Of a stretch of 64,000 nucleotides of DNA, positions 32,697 to 45,965 are shown in pieces. The notes beneath the pieces were generated by a model. It saw only the letters and a list, made by a program, of their open reading frames with translations. It ran no database searches and was not told the DNA's origin. Both the position numbers and the translations under genes were made by a program. Source of the DNA: Epinephelus fuscoguttatus (taxonomy: Eukaryota; Chordata; Actinopteri; Perciformes; Serranidae); assembly GCF_011397635.1 (NCBI RefSeq), contig NC_064770.1, positions 28,909,603-28,973,602 of the forward strand. The letters are read 5' to 3'. How positions within the stretch are numbered: position 1 is the first letter of the stretch; the number at the start of each line of letters is the position of its first letter.

Positions 32697-35600
32697 CTGA
32701 AAGATGCCAGAAAATCAACAGAAATATTAAGTTTTAAAGCTTTAACTAGCACATCTAAATTATATCTGCTGTTTCTTGACTCAACTGTGCAGCTTTGACA
32801 CTTGCTTTGATTGTTATGATGTTGGCAATGTTACATTTCACCCATCAGACTGTGCATCTAATAAGTAACTATGTGTCAACCAGCTAACAGATCTTTGAGG
32901 ATGAAACAAGTGTCAGCTAACTGCCTAAACTATAATAATAAGACTGTGTATTTGTAGACTTACTGAGCAGGATGTTCTCTGCTTTGGTCTCTCCCAGGAT
33001 GGGCTCAAATATTCTCATCAGGGGCTTGGACAGCTGCTGCTCCAGATAGTATTGTGTGTCGATGGGAATGTTGTTCTCCAGCACATAGATCGGGTCCTAA
33101 AGGAACAAATGGAAGAACCAGGACCATCATCAGGGTTTAATATACATTATATGAAAAGGTGGATGCACCAATGAAACAAACAATTAAAGATGAACCAACA
33201 GACCTCTGACTTCATGTATGCTGCAACTCCCTTTGCAGCCTTGATGATGACGTATGGCACTCTGTCTCCCAGGTGCGGGGCGCTGCCAGCATCTCTTTTC
33301 CTCATCCTGTGAGACATCAGTATGAAAGAGTCAGGGCAACCATATCCAATATATAAATCCCCTTGGAGTATTATTTCAGTGTGGTCACACACCTCTCAGC
33401 CAGCTCCACGTGCGCCTGTTTGCCAGCATACTCCTGAGCGGTACGCGTTAGCTCCTTGGTGATGACAAGCTGGCTGATGTCAATGCGGTTGCACAGTAGG
33501 TCGGAGATCACTTCTTTAGCGTGAGCCACAGCACCCTGGGGATCCCTGACGAAACATCACATCAGCTGTTAACTTTCAAAATAAATTAACAGCTCATAGG
33601 GTGGTTAAGATTCAACCAGGTAACAAGCCAGACAGTGGGTTCAGAATCTCAAAGTCAAGTTTATACCTTTATGGAAGCCGAAAATAAGATAAAATAGTTG
33701 TAGGATCAACTTTTATCTGGTTATCAAACAGTCTCAATTTAATGCTAATGCCCCTATACAACCTACATAAGCAAACAAGTCCATCAGCAAGAAGCTTTCT
33801 ATACAGTTATTCTTAATGTCTTTCCTGGGTCTGATTTCTTATGAAATTGGACAAAATGATTTACAGCACCCAGACAGGAAGAACCTATGTTTACATTTTT
33901 AGGGTCATGTTTTAGTTTTACTTGCTTCTAAATCAAATATGTTAACCAGATCAAGATCTTTCTGACATGATCCAGCATGCTCATGGAAAATGCAGCCTTG
34001 ATTCTAGGAAACACTATCGCTGTTTTCCTCAGAGGCCACCAAAATCAATACAAAATGAAAGGTTTCGTGAAAATTAGAAAATTACAACAAAATGAACAAA
34101 TAACACATTATGTATAGAATATAAATGTGTGTATGTACCTGTCTATGAGGATTTTCTGCAGACAAGTGTTGATAAGGTTAGCCACCAGAGGACAGTTGTC
34201 TCTGCGGACAGTCTCAATGCCTTTACAGTCCATCTTGTCATGTGTGTCTGCACTGCCGGAGAAATACAGGCCTGCGTAGCGCTTCTTGTTGATCAGCAGG
34301 TATGGATAGTACACCTGTGGAAGTGACAAAAATAAGCTCTTAGTTGAGAGGATGTTCGAACTCCCAAAGACATGCTTCAGCCACAAGTGCTGTTGCATCA
34401 TGCATGTCTATGTTGTCAGTTCAGTTCAAAAACTCTTATTTTGCTTACTCCAGTACTGAGATACCTAAACCCCCTCAAACCATCCCGATTAAAAGACAAA
34501 CTTCTACAGATGATGAAACAACCAAGTCAAGTGCTTTGGTAATCCAAGTGGACAGAAGTGGTACCTTCTCAAACTCCAGTTTGATGGGCTGTACAAAATG
34601 GGACGACACCCACTCTGCTGCCTCCTTCCCAATATCCATGGCCTCCCTCACTGTGGCAACTCCAAGCTTAACCATGACAGAGTCTGTGTCTCCATAGATT
34701 ACCTAAAAATAATGTTTAAACAACATGTTAACAAAGGGGATCCGTTGAAAACATCAGGCAGCAGGTTCCATACCTTGAGTCAGTTCAAAACAACTCAACT
34801 AAGTCCCTGTGTTTCAGCAGCCTACGGCGGCTTTTTTTTAAGTGTTTTCAATTAGAGCGTTTTGCTAGATGCTTTTCACATTTTTCCCCTCTATGTGCCT
34901 CGCATTTTTGTACGTGCACAATGAACGCCTCAAGTTGAAAAAACACTTTTTCCAATCAGATGAATTGCGAAAAAGATGTATCAAGCCGCAAAAGTGTCTG
35001 CTTGGAGCAGGCTTTAACAAAAATGGCATTACAGTGTGCCATGAGTTCTGCAATCTGCAAAATGTGCTCTGTCTGATCAGGGCCTAACAGTATTTCTTGT
35101 ACTGTTTTACAATATTTTTAACTCATAAATGTTTAACAAGCAGAACAAAAAGAGACAGAGGAGAAAGGAGTTTGGGTCGCCATTGGTGGGACGCAGCTAC
35201 ATGTATTGCTCACCTTGGCATCAGCTTGGAAGCCATTAGAAATGGTGTACTTGGACTCCACCAGCTGTTTGGTTTGCTCAATCATCTGTCTTCCAAAACC
35301 GGTGACACTCTAAATGAGGGGGAAAACAGGATTTAAATACGTTTATCACTCAATGATCTGTGGTGTTGGAATAAGCTTTCATTGGAGCAAAATCATCATC
35401 AGACACATTACAGGTCATGAGTTTCAACCAATGCCTGGGACACTATTTGCCACTGTGCAAGGCATTTTATCCCAAAATGGTTCCTGTAGAAGGCAGCAGT
35501 TATCTTCGCAGCTCTCTGTGAGGGTGTTGTGTAATCAAGTAAGTCAACATTCCACAAAAACAGCCTGTTCTGGTTCATTTTTACACTTACACTAGCTCTT

Positions 35601-38600
35601 TGTTATTTTCACCGGTTCTGTGGTTTCTGCCTCGACACTAATCTTTGCTCTACATCTTTGTTGTTTACCGTCTGTGCTCTGACAACACATCTGTGCAGAA
35701 CAGTCAGAAGAGTGACAGCAAGTCAAGTGGGATGACTTCATTTAGCATGAATAAAAAAACAGTTGTGTTGGGCTAGAACAGTCAACATTTGATATCTTTA
35801 GAGACAGCATGTTGTCAGTGGTATTGATGAGTACGGTCCACACCAGCATCTAACCAGACCACAGTAACATTTGCAGGTTTGTTCATGTTTATGTCTGGCT
35901 CTGTGAGACCACCTGCTCCAACTATGACACAACACTGACTGAAATAATAATCATGTAACCAAAACTAAAACATTTTCCCTTTTGGATGAGAACACATGGC
36001 ATGCCATTTTACAGAGCAGACATGATAGAGCAGAACAAAAAAACTGTCAGTTGGACTTTAAGACCAGCATCAGCCCAAGAGTCAACTGCTCACCTGTGAG
36101 ATCTCAAGGCAGGGCAGCTTGCCCACCTGAGCACCTGTGAAGCCATAGACGGAATTTGCGCTGATTTTGAGGGCCAGCTGTCGGCCATCCAGCACCTGCC
36201 TCTTAAAAGGGTCAGTTTCCTTCTTTAGCTCTGCTTTGGCCCTGTGGACAGACAGTGGGACATGCTGAAGAATAAGCTAGGTGTGACTGTTTTATGGGCA
36301 CAAACAAAATCATCTGTTTAATATTACCTGTTGGAACTAAAACATAATCATATCTACAATGACTGGGTTTCTTGGTTTGTTTCGGTACACCTATTTTGTA
36401 CTTTTCTGAACATTATCAAAGCATGAGGAAACACATCAAACACTAGCCAGAGGATCAAAAATGTACTAAGCTTAGCAGCAAGTTAAGTTTAAAGTATCAT
36501 AAGAAGTTGAAGCTGTCTTTTGAATCGCTGACTTTTAACTCCAGTTAAGGTTCAATTTCATTTTGTGATTTATTTGAATAATTCAAACCTCTTCCTAGCA
36601 GACAACAGGTTCTCCAGGATCTCAGGTAGAAGTCCTTTTCTTATAGAGCTCTTCACAAACATATCACCAGTCGGAGTCTTGATGAACTCCTCTGGTGAGA
36701 GGCTGAAGACACACAACCACTTCAGATATTAGCTCATTATGTTCATAGACATACACACATTTAAAGGTCCAGTTTGGAGGATTTAGTGGCATCTAGTGGT
36801 CTGGTTGCAGAACTGAAACTTCTCCCATGTGCAAAGTGTGTAGGAGAACTACAGTGGCCAACGTGAACACAAAAATGCCAATGGCCCAACTAGAGTCAGT
36901 GTTTGAGTTGACTGATTTGGGATACTGATGAACAACACGGCAGACTCTGTGGGAGAGGACCTGTTCTGTACATAGGTATAAACAGCTTATTCTGACGTAA
37001 CAAAAACACAATGATTCCTATTTTCAGGTGGTTATAAACCAATGAAAACATAGTTATGATTTTTTTTTAACATTTCTGCTGATAGATAGCCCCTAAATCC
37101 CACATTGGACATTGATCATTAAAAAACAATGAAGTAAACTATGTAAAGTGTCACATTTAGCTCATAATACTAAAGGCAAGAAGAAAGTGGCATACATTTG
37201 ACATTTCACTTAACAAATTTCAGCTGCCAAGAGACAAAATTTAGGGTAACTAATGGTCTTCAGAGCCCTTTTGAACTTCATAACTTTAGCAACTTTCTCA
37301 CACATATAAAAAGAGTCTCTCACTTCTGTCTCTCTGCTGAGCCCTTCTGCAGCAGGGTGGTGTAGCACAGGTTGTGAGCCATCATGATGGACGGATATAG
37401 GGAGGAGAAATCCAGGGTGGCAATAGGAACGCTGTAATACCTACACAGAGAGGAAAGATGGTGTTCGAAAGGCATAAGAGAAGCTTGCCATACAAGAGCA
37501 GAGAGGAGTCATACCCTTGCACAAACTGCAAATGTACATACCCTTTCTCTGGCTCAATGACAGTCGCTCCAGTGTAATCTTCTCCTCCTTCTGTCTTTAC
37601 AACAGGCATGACCAGGTCCTGTTTCATGGCCTACACAAGTACAGACACTTACAGTTTCCATCCTTAAATCTGTAACTACGCATGCAGTAACTGTCCCATG
37701 TGTTTTGCCTCTATTACCTGTCGCAGCAGCTGAGAGACAACTTTGATCTGCTGTCCTCTTGACAGCAGATAGGTGAGAGGCACACCTGTCACTCTGGCCA
37801 TCTCCATGTAGTTAATCACACACATCAGCTTCTGCAGCAAGCGCAGTGGGAGGTAGGCGTCTTTCAGGCAGTAAACGGCCAAACGACGACGTGTCTGTTC
37901 GTTGCCATTCTGTGATGGAGGAAAAAGGGGGGAAGGCCATTTCAATCTGCAGCGCTCTTAATGATAAACAGCTGTCTTCCAGATGCATAAACTTTACTGC
38001 TTTGTGCTTTACCTGCAGATCAGTGATGATTGAGTGCTGCACATCCTCCTTCTGTTCTTGCAGAAAGTGGAAACTCACAGCGTTTAGTGTGTATGAGCGC
38101 AGTTTATAGTCCCTGAGGAGAACCTGAGGGAAACACAACAATCAAACTGTGTGCAGTGTCTTTTCCTGAAAGCCTTGTTACCAAAATAATGCATCACATA
38201 CTAACTGTATAGTAAATACTGTATGGTTGCTTTTGCTGTAGTTGAAGCTGACCTGCAGTAGATCGAACTGAACCCGGCCCTCCATGTTAATGGTCTTGTT
38301 CTCTCTGCGGCCCATCTGCTTGCTCTGGAAGTTTAGGTCTCGCAAGACTGACTTGATGCCTCGCACTCGACCAAGGTAGGGAAAGAAATCCACCTGAACA
38401 AAAAAGAATGTATTGAGTGAAAGGGTGAAACCTGGATGTCTTACTCTGAATTAAAAGAGGGAAGTCTCAAGTATTTCTACCATAAATACAATGTTCCAGT
38501 ACAATCTTTGCTTAAAGCTATACAATGCAGGATGTCGGTAACTGTCTGTAAAGACACTCCCCAATGAAAGCAAAAGTAAAGGCCAACCCCAGATTCACTC

Positions 38601-41600
38601 TAGTGTGGGAATTTGGCTTCACTATATTTGTGTTTCCTTGGCGCTGTGTCTCTTGGACGTGTACTACTTGAGGTCTGGAACCTGGTCACTACCTTTTCAT
38701 GAAGCCCTGACCTCACATGAACACAGTGGGGGCACATGCTCATACACACCCCAAACACAGAAAATAAGAAGTAATTAAGAAAATAAGGCAGAGGGCAGAG
38801 ACTCTGCAGAAAACTACACCACTACACATTTCTTGTGGGTCAGAAGTGATGATTGAGAGGCATTACTTCTGTATGAGTCTTTTTTTGTTTTGTAGGAAAA
38901 TCCTGCATAGTATATCTTAAAATATCTACGTGCATTACTCATAGCCTGAGGATTTTTAGGCCCTTATATTGCATGAAGTAATAGACAAATGTGGCTCCAT
39001 CTAACCTTTAAAGCAGCTGCCCTGTTGAGCAAGTAAGGAAAGTCAAAGTTTTGGATGTTGTATCCAGTGATGATGTCTGGATCCACTGTCCTCAAAAACT
39101 CCGCCCAGCTCTGCTCACAGAGACGTAAAACAGACACACAATGACGTGACAGATGATAACCAAGACATTAGAAAAGTGAACAGAAAATATGTTTATGTAA
39201 TATAAAAATATTTATGTTTTTCAGTGCTTTACTGAAGTCTGTGTGTATACCTGCAGTAGCTGTTTCTCCTGTGTAAAGCACAATATTTGAGAGCCCACGA
39301 TGCTGGCGCAGGACTGGAGTGTGAACACAGTGCGAATGAAGGGCTCTGTCTCACCCTGTCGCTGCACCATGGACGCTATCTGAATCACAGGGTCTTTGTC
39401 TGCTTCTGGGAAGATTCCTGGAAAGAAACAAATTGACACAAGAGTCAAACTCTGTATTCACTTTTCATTAAGTATGATCAGGCCTCATAGGCAAAGAGCA
39501 TGTTATGGTTGGTTTGCATGCTGTTTAATAAGAATGCTGAAGAGAAAGACAGAAACCCACCTTTCCTTCCTGCACACTCAATGTCAAAGCTGAGGACCCT
39601 GAGTGGTGCGATCCTCTGCCAGTCTCCTTCTGCAGGGTGACTTATCAAATCTTTCCATCCCACATCCACCTCATACTGACACAGTGACACCTGAAGGACA
39701 TAAACAGGGGGAAACAGTTCATAAACAACGTTGGTAAAAGTCTGATATATATGATTATATGAACTCTCTCAGGGAAGTTAAGTGCTGTCCCATGTAGCGC
39801 CACAGCCGTGTGAAGTACACCTACCTTGCCTGGGTACCGAGGATCAGTGTCCCCTGTGCTCTTCTCTTCACGTACTCTGTACTTGTTTTTGGGAAGTTCA
39901 ATCCAACAGCATCCCACCACATCACAGTCCACCATAAACCTGACAACACAGAGAGGTTCACTGAGCTGAAACGTACAGCTGTAATGTTGCATTTGCTCAT
40001 TCGTTGTTTTGTAAGAAAGTTACTTATAAACAAAACAAACAACAAGTTGCCCCGACATTTTTATGACCTGGAGCCAGGACTAAAGTTTGTGAGATTTCCA
40101 TGGTCCCATTACACATAAAAAGAGAAATATATGATTATGCCCACGAAATTACTCAGGAGGATTAAAATGTGGCTGTTTAGCCTGACAAACTAGAACACCA
40201 TGATTAACTTAATGGTGACAAATCTCTATTGTAAGCCCAAAATCATTTCTCTGTATGCATGAGCCTGGAAAACATTCTGTGCAGAGTCTCATGCAGCTGT
40301 CTTGATGATAAGGATTGTCTTTTACTATTGTCAAATCACCATTGCCATATTTATACAGCAAACACACACACACACACCTTATCTCAAAATCTATATTGGC
40401 CTCATATGATTGGTAACCCTGGATGGGGAAGGGTCCGAACTTGAACCCCTGCTCCAGCAATCTCTTTGCCGGTGCAATGAGACGAGGCATCGCCATGGTT
40501 ATCCTCAAAAAATCCAGACTGCGATTCCCATGGTAACCATACATGCCTGCAAGTAAAGAAAACAAGAGGTTAAACTCCAAGAAACCTGATAAAACCATAG
40601 TCACTTAACTTTACCACTTTGCATGTAAACTGATTATCAAATATGTTTTGTAACTAGGATCAGCCTTCTGAGTTCACAATGATTTGATTAACTTATATTG
40701 AGTATACAAATGCACATGAGCATTTGCACATCTTTGCATATTGAATGTCTTAAATCTAGGCTAAAATCACTTGTTTTCTCCAGCTGTCTATGTGTTTGAA
40801 GTATGTCAATATTTTGTTACTGTCTTTATGTAACTTGTCAGTGTCTGTACTTCTTTCATTTTACTGTGTAAGACACTTTGATCAACCGCTGGTTGTTTAT
40901 AAGGCCTGCAATGCAAATAAACTGACTTGTACTCACTCTCTTTGCGGGTGATGTCCACAGCCAGCACTGTGACAGAGATGTTGTCCTTATTGGATCGCAT
41001 GTCCTTCAGAACAACAGAGTTCAACTCTCTTTTAAAGTCACCCAGGTAATCAGATTTAAAACCTTTTGAAATGATGCAGGAAAAAGAAAACAGTGTATGA
41101 GTTATAATTAAATGACTTTATCCTCTGAACAGCTGAGATCATTCAGAAAAGTTACATGCTCAAAACAGAAATGTGCTCTACTGAGAAAACTTTTAACAGT
41201 TACTAATTGAAAGCTATTGTACTGAGCAAAATATAAATATAAATATTAAAAATCACTATATATTGACAAATTGTTACAAGTACTCACCACTTGGTGCAGG
41301 AACATAGAAGTAAGGTGCAAAACCATGGACGTGGCAACACACACTGTTGCCACTGTCTGTCACCCCAAACATTCGAATGATGGGGACTTTCCCCTGCAAC
41401 TGACCAGGCATGCCAGCCACCGTCGTCCCTGCATTACAAAAAAGAGGAAACAAACTAAAATACCATTTCCTCTCACATACAGCAATGATATTTGAGCACG
41501 TGGATATGTTCTACACTGTCATTTAGAATGAAACAATAAGGAAGACGGGATAACTAGAAAATATCTTGATCCTGGCTTCAACAAAAGTCTTCTGATAATT

Positions 41601-42459
41601 ACCTAAATAATAGTCCAGATCAATCTGCTGAAACACCAAAGTTTCAGATGATGGGTTCAGTGTAGGAGCGGGAGGCCGCCGCCAACGAGGGTTAAGGTCT
41701 GCTGAGAAGAGGTCACCTGAAGAAAGAAGGTCATGAGACAGAAGTACAAAGCGTATCTTTTCAGATCTAAGTGGATATAGCTAAGAGCTGTTCAAGTACA
41801 GTCATAAATTTAACAAACCCAGTACGGGTGATTTCTTGAAATGATAGTTCCACTGTTGCCACTTACTGTTAGCACACAGTTGCATTATTTACAAAGCAAA
41901 GCTATTCATCCATACATTAGTTACACCTGTTTATCCTTGAGGGTCATGGCGAAGCTGACAAGCTAAGCATGCTTTATATACTCAAGACATGACTGGATTA
42001 CCAATCTGGAATAATTTGTTAGAGCTACCAGTCAAACTTACCAAAAATCATGCTGTAAAATAAACATGAGCATTATTCTAAAGGTTGCTAGGTTCTGCAG
42101 AAAAACTATGTGCAGTTGTGCTTGTTAAAGAAAATTATCTGTGTGTGACATAGCCTTTACATAAGTCAACAGTTCTGATACAGGTCTGCATGTAATTTGC
42201 ATAACTCAACGCCCTCTGGGAACTATTTTTACTTCTGCCACCTATGACTGTGTGCTCTTTTGTTACACTCACCTACGGGAATAACATCATGGCCAGCCTG
42301 CCCCTCCATCTCCTCTGCCTCCATCTCCGCATCCTCAAACATGGACAACTCCTCTTCAAACTGCGATGGACTGTCCTCCCATTCACCAGCCATCTTACCC
42401 CGTTTGGCCTGGGACGCACTGCCCGTGAAAGGGCCACCATTGCGTCTTTTAAAATCCAT
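30892..42459 (-). CDS. pold1: DNA polymerase delta catalytic subunit, complete
   Basis: Replicative B-family polymerase with 3'-5' proofreading; makes the lagging strand with PCNA. 26 coding exons, 5' to 3': 42459-42273, 41716-41603, 41428-41288, 41062-40937, 40546-40378, 39939-39825, 39690-39561, 39417-39251, 39110-39006, 38393-38253, 38123-38013, 37909-37718, 37630-37542, 37440-37324, 36702-36589, 36241-36094, 35309-35214, 34702-34565, 34314-34139, 33545-33393, 33306-33204, 33096-32964, 32696-32583, 32481-32429, 31188-31091, 30979-30892. Total 3,318 bp, 1,105 residues (human 1,107), phase kept throughout. Exo motifs FDIEC (D320/E322), [10 protein letters not shown] and [10 protein letters not shown]; polymerase motifs [22 protein letters not shown] and YGDTDSVM; CysA zinc pairs CIGC and CDFC; CysB iron-sulfur pairs CQRC and CTSRDC. 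The start ATG lies 2 bases after a 3' splice site. Confidence 0.97.
31502..32316. mobile_element. hAT element (815 bp) in a pold1 intron, with target-site duplication
   Basis: Left end CAGGGCTGCACTGAA and right end TTCAGTGCAGCCCTA are inverted copies, with AAGCTTCATTCA-type words just inside both ends. Flanking 8-mers CATTGAAG (31,494-31,501) and CATTAAAG (32,317-32,324) match at 7 of 8 positions. No transposase frame is seen. Poly-A runs at 31,725-31,748 and 31,806-31,821 and the phrase 'aggggtgcaccaattgcg' at 31,826 suggest other insertions inside it. Confidence 0.8.
34565..37440 (-). other. pold1: pold1 exons coding for the polymerase active site
   Basis: Motif [11 protein letters not shown] is in exon 37440-37324, motif B ([18 protein letters not shown]) in 36241-36094 and motif C YGDTDSVM in 34702-34565. 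The two catalytic aspartates (first of motif A, second of DTD) are intact. Confidence 0.9.
36760..37124. mobile_element. Teleost MITE 'TTTAAAGGTCCAGTTTGGAGGATTT' family in a pold1 intron
   Basis: The left end (TTTAAAGGTCCAG then GGATTTAGTGGCATCTAGTGG) is mirrored at the right (CCCCTAAATCCCACATTGGAC). About 360 bp, non-coding. A diverged relative lies at 45,966-47,047. It sits between pold1 exons 36702-36589 and 37440-37324. Confidence 0.75.
37718..39690 (-). other. pold1: pold1 exons coding for the proofreading exonuclease domain
   Basis: Exo I ([11 protein letters not shown]) is in exon 39690-39561. Exo II ([16 protein letters not shown]) is in 39110-39006. Exo III ([13 protein letters not shown]) is in 37909-37718. 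All acidic residues that bind the two metals in B-family exonucleases are present, so proofreading should be active. Confidence 0.9.
38511..38921. mobile_element. MITE with 'TTAAAGCTATACAATGCAGGAT' termini in a pold1 intron
   Basis: The left end CTTAAAGCTATACAATGCAGGA is inverted at the right end (AATCCTGCATAGTATATCTTAA). About 410 bp, no coding potential, in the intron between exons 39110-39006 and 38393-38253. Family recognised only by its terminal inverted repeat. Confidence 0.65.
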
Positions 42460-43399
42460 GCCTGCAGGAAACATTGGAGGCAGAAGTCAAATTAGATGAT
42501 GATAGCAGTTAACAAATATATTCAGAATGAGGTTGAATCATCAAAACAACACATACTTATTCTATTAGGCTAAGAGTTTATTAGCACTTCTAAGGGGAGC
42601 TGACATTTTGACACACAACCAAGACACTACTATACATATTAACGGTTAAATGGGACAGAAAACATACAGCTGTTGGATTACTGCCTGTGTTAGTATTCCT
42701 TGCACTGTACATTTGGCATGCTTTGAAACTGTGTGGACTCTGCTGGGCTTACTGCGAATAATAGGTGAAAGAAGTACAGTGCTGCTGCCTGTGATGCAGT
42801 GACGTTGTACAGTGCTGGTGTCTTTCATTGGGTGCAATGCATTGTAATAACAAGATGAAGGGAACCATAACCTGCATAACAGGATAAGCATAGACACAGT
42901 TCAAACAGGAAGTAATCAGAGGTAATGATACCTGATAGTGTTACATTAAATAATGCTTTGGGATGCCATGTAGTTGATATCAAGCACCAACAACTGAGAG
43001 ACAACCTGCCACACTGCACATAACGTAGCCCATTAACAAGTACCTAGCATGACTGTTGCTGTAACGTTACCCCTCACACTTTACACAACACATTATAGAG
43101 TTGGTATAACAACCAGCTTTGGTGACTGTAACTGGTTAGCTAAGATTACACTGCAAACTTCTCAGTGCTATCTCAGTTAAGTGGACACGTTTAATGTAGC
43201 GTATGCACGCGCCATTGCTGTACCTTCACATACGCATAATACAGCGTTATATTAGCACTAGCATTGCAGCGGTAAAGTTTGTGTCGAGTTATTTTTTCCT
43301 CAAACTATGGAGGCTGTTTTCTGTTGTGACGAGCTAAGACAACAAGCTAGCAAGCGCCAGTGTAAACACAGAATAGTCTCGCGCCAACGCCGATCTTAC

Positions 43400-43641
43400 C
43401 AAACCGTCGTACGGATCTCACTGCCAAACTTGTCAAGGCAACTTATCAAACGGCTGCTGCGTTTCTATCAAAGTTATAAATACCTATCAGAGTTACGTCT
43501 CCACAACAGCCCCCAGGTTGACAACAGCTCCCGCCAATCTTCTTCAATTTGTGAACTCTCACCGACGAAAGCGCGGAAAATTTCCGTTTTGTAACAAGGC
43601 CCAATAGTGAAGGAAGGGATAGTGACGACACTGGCGGGGCG
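43400..43641 (-). promoter_or_regulatory. pold1: Noncoding first exon and promoter of pold1
   Basis: On the minus strand the donor ACGGTTTG/GTAAGATC ends a presumed noncoding exon at 43,400. Upstream lie TTTTCCGCGC (43,571-43,580 read on the minus strand), an E2F-like site suiting a gene induced at S phase, a CCAAT word near 43,602 and a GC box (GGGGCGG, 43,635-43,641). No TATA box. The transcription start is not determined. The intron from here to the coding exon (42,462-43,399) holds nothing recognisable. Confidence 0.5.
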
Positions 43642-43649
43642 GAAACTCG

Positions 43650-44830
43650 GTAGAACTAAACACGGAAGTGGAACGCGGCTTGACCATACCCAGTCGACAA
43701 GAAAAACCGTGTGTACCCGGCAAAATGACGTCAGCGTGCACGTAACAAGGAAGGAGGGAAACGGCTCAACTGGCAACTGTTCTGATGATGGATTTATTTG
43801 TTTAGATCATTCTTTGCTCCTTGTCTAGTCTTAAATGATAGCAAATTCAATACCTTCAGGTATGATTTGGACAAACAAGACATTTGATGACATGACTTTG
43901 GGCTTTAGGAAATTTTATATTATGCTTTCTGGTGTTTTATTGATCACAACACAAGATAACAATCAGCAGATCAAGAAAGTAAGTCCTGTGTAGTTCAGAA
44001 TTCATAAGAGGAACTTAAAATCTATCATCGTTATTCACTTTCATTCCAACTAAATTTGGTAAATCTCTAGGCGGATTATGACTCAATGGGCCCCTGGGCC
44101 CAGACGTGTTAATGGCCTCCCTACTCCCACTCACTTGAAATGTATAATGATTGTTTCCTTTTTGTAACATCTCCAAAGTAAATGTTTAGGCTTTACTTAA
44201 GTTTTTTTTTCTTTTTTTTAAGGTCATTTGGGCTCAGTTATTGATGTGATGACTAAGCCCTTTTTACATGACATGCAAAGTTAATAACTTCATGCAGAGG
44301 CTCTGGCTTAGGCCTGTGCCCTTAGGCCTCTGTGCTGGGCTCAACAGACTGGTTCAGTGATATATTCATGGGTAAATCCCCAAAAATGTAGAGAGTAGGG
44401 TTTTTTAACGAAAACACCGGCATGCTGATGCATTCATAGCTATGATGATCATGCGATCTTGTCATATTTATCAGTGCAATCACCACTGTGTGTCTGTACT
44501 TGTCTCTGAGAGTTGTTGGTGCTGTCATCCCCTCCAGACACACATAAATACACACACTTAGAGGTCAGAGGTCACACCTGCTGGTAAAAGGACACAGCCA
44601 TGCCTAGTGACACCTCAGCTGCGCAGATCTTTACTGACCCTCTGACTTTAGGGCCCTGTGATTTTCAGCTGCTTCACCAATATAGACCATGTGGTCTGGC
44701 CTACCAAGGGTGGTGGGGTTAGACAGATGGCAGCCAGTGGAAAGGGTTAGTAGATCACAGAGATATGCAGAGGGGTTGGGTGTCTTAATGTCACTAGTCA
44801 CGCTGTATTCTCCAAATGACCCTTAGAAGC
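43650..44830. other. Intergenic spacer between the divergent pold1 and gys1 genes
   Basis: About 1.2 kb between the two promoters. No open frame resembling a protein and no clear repeat. It is A/T-rich in the middle with several poly-T runs near 44,200. It may carry regulatory elements for both genes, but none is identifiable by eye. Confidence 0.45.
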
Positions 44831-44833
44831 CAT

Positions 44834-45302
44834 TATAAATAACTCGCTTGCGCTTCTCCCTCCTCACTGGAAAAAAAGTTGCCTGGTTTCCCATGACTCC
44901 CCTCTTTTGTATGGATGAAAAGATAATTCACCAACCACTGCAACTGTCAAGCCTCTGCTCAGCCAATTGCGTCTCTCAGCTGAGGAAAACGCCCAGTTCC
45001 CGTCAGATCGTGCTCAGAGGCGGAGACAAAGAGGAGACTGACGCCAATAGGAGTGAAGCTCATGAATAATGTGACAGTAGAGACCCTGCATTCACCAACC
45101 CAGCCTTCTTCCTGCATCGCAGGTCGTGGACGTCCTGTCCCTCCATCTGTCAGTGAACGCATCAAACCAATGTGAAACGCTGGCATTTAACTAAAGCTGC
45201 CGCCCCCTTTTCCTCACTCTCCGCTGGTTGCATTTCTTGGATTGACTGCGACAGCTGCCGATGTGTTGTTCATCTTCGTGAAGTTGGGACAAAACCAAAC
45301 GG
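44834..45302 (+). promoter_or_regulatory. gys1: Probable gys1 promoter (TATA box) and noncoding first exon
   Basis: TATAAA at 44,834-44,839 would place a start near 44,865. A strong donor (AAACGG/GTGAGT) at 45,303 closes a presumed noncoding exon. A GC-rich island (45,361-45,420, with GCGCGCGCCCGCGG) follows in the intron. The exon would splice to the acceptor AAACAG at 49,015, one base before the start codon. Exact start not proven; a promoter nearer 49,000 cannot be excluded. Confidence 0.45.
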
Positions 45303-45965
45303 GTGAGTAGAAATATGTATTTTTATATTTTCCACAATGACAATAGTTGATACTTCCTCAACAGGCGGGGGCGCGCATCAGGACGCTGTGTCCTCTGCGC
45401 GCGCCCGCGGCTGCAGTAGGTGCCTGATGTCACGTTCGCTCCACAACTCATGAGAAACAAAGACGGTACATACAGCAACATGCATGTTCCCAGCTGGGAG
45501 CTCTGCAGTTGGTTTTATGATACTGTTGTTATCACCTGTCGTCTTCGGACGAGCAGGTCGAGGCTTACGTGCGGTGTGTGCTCCATTGCCCGATATGGGA
45601 AATATTTGGGTGAGAGCCTGATTTGGGTCTTGTCCTCTCCCAGATCTGTAGGCCCACTGGACAGTTCAAATCAAAGTATCCGTGAAATAGTTTTGCATTG
45701 ACAAGGGCATGATGGTGATTATTGTGATTGCATGCTCATGTGAGTGTCAGTAGTCCATTATAAAGCATCCATAAAGTGGTGTCCCAGGCAGGTGAGGGAT
45801 CCCAAGTAGAGCCAGAGGAATCCCGGGGGGGGCGCAAAGAAAAGAGCAGCAGTTCAGTTTCATCACTATGGTATTTACTCTAAGTCTGTGTAAGGATGGT
45901 TGTTTGGTCATATGTTTGATGCTCCCTCAGTCACACTGTAAAACTCTTCTCCAAACTCTTATTTT

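Noticed and set aside
43307-43828. Plus-strand open frames over the pold1 promoter and first exon
   Set aside because: No family similarity, arginine-rich translation typical of GC-rich promoter DNA, and on the opposite strand to the gene signals.
45420-45701. A 93-codon frame just downstream of the presumed gys1 noncoding exon
   Set aside because: Mixed composition, no recognised domain, and it lies in the intron after a strong GT donor.
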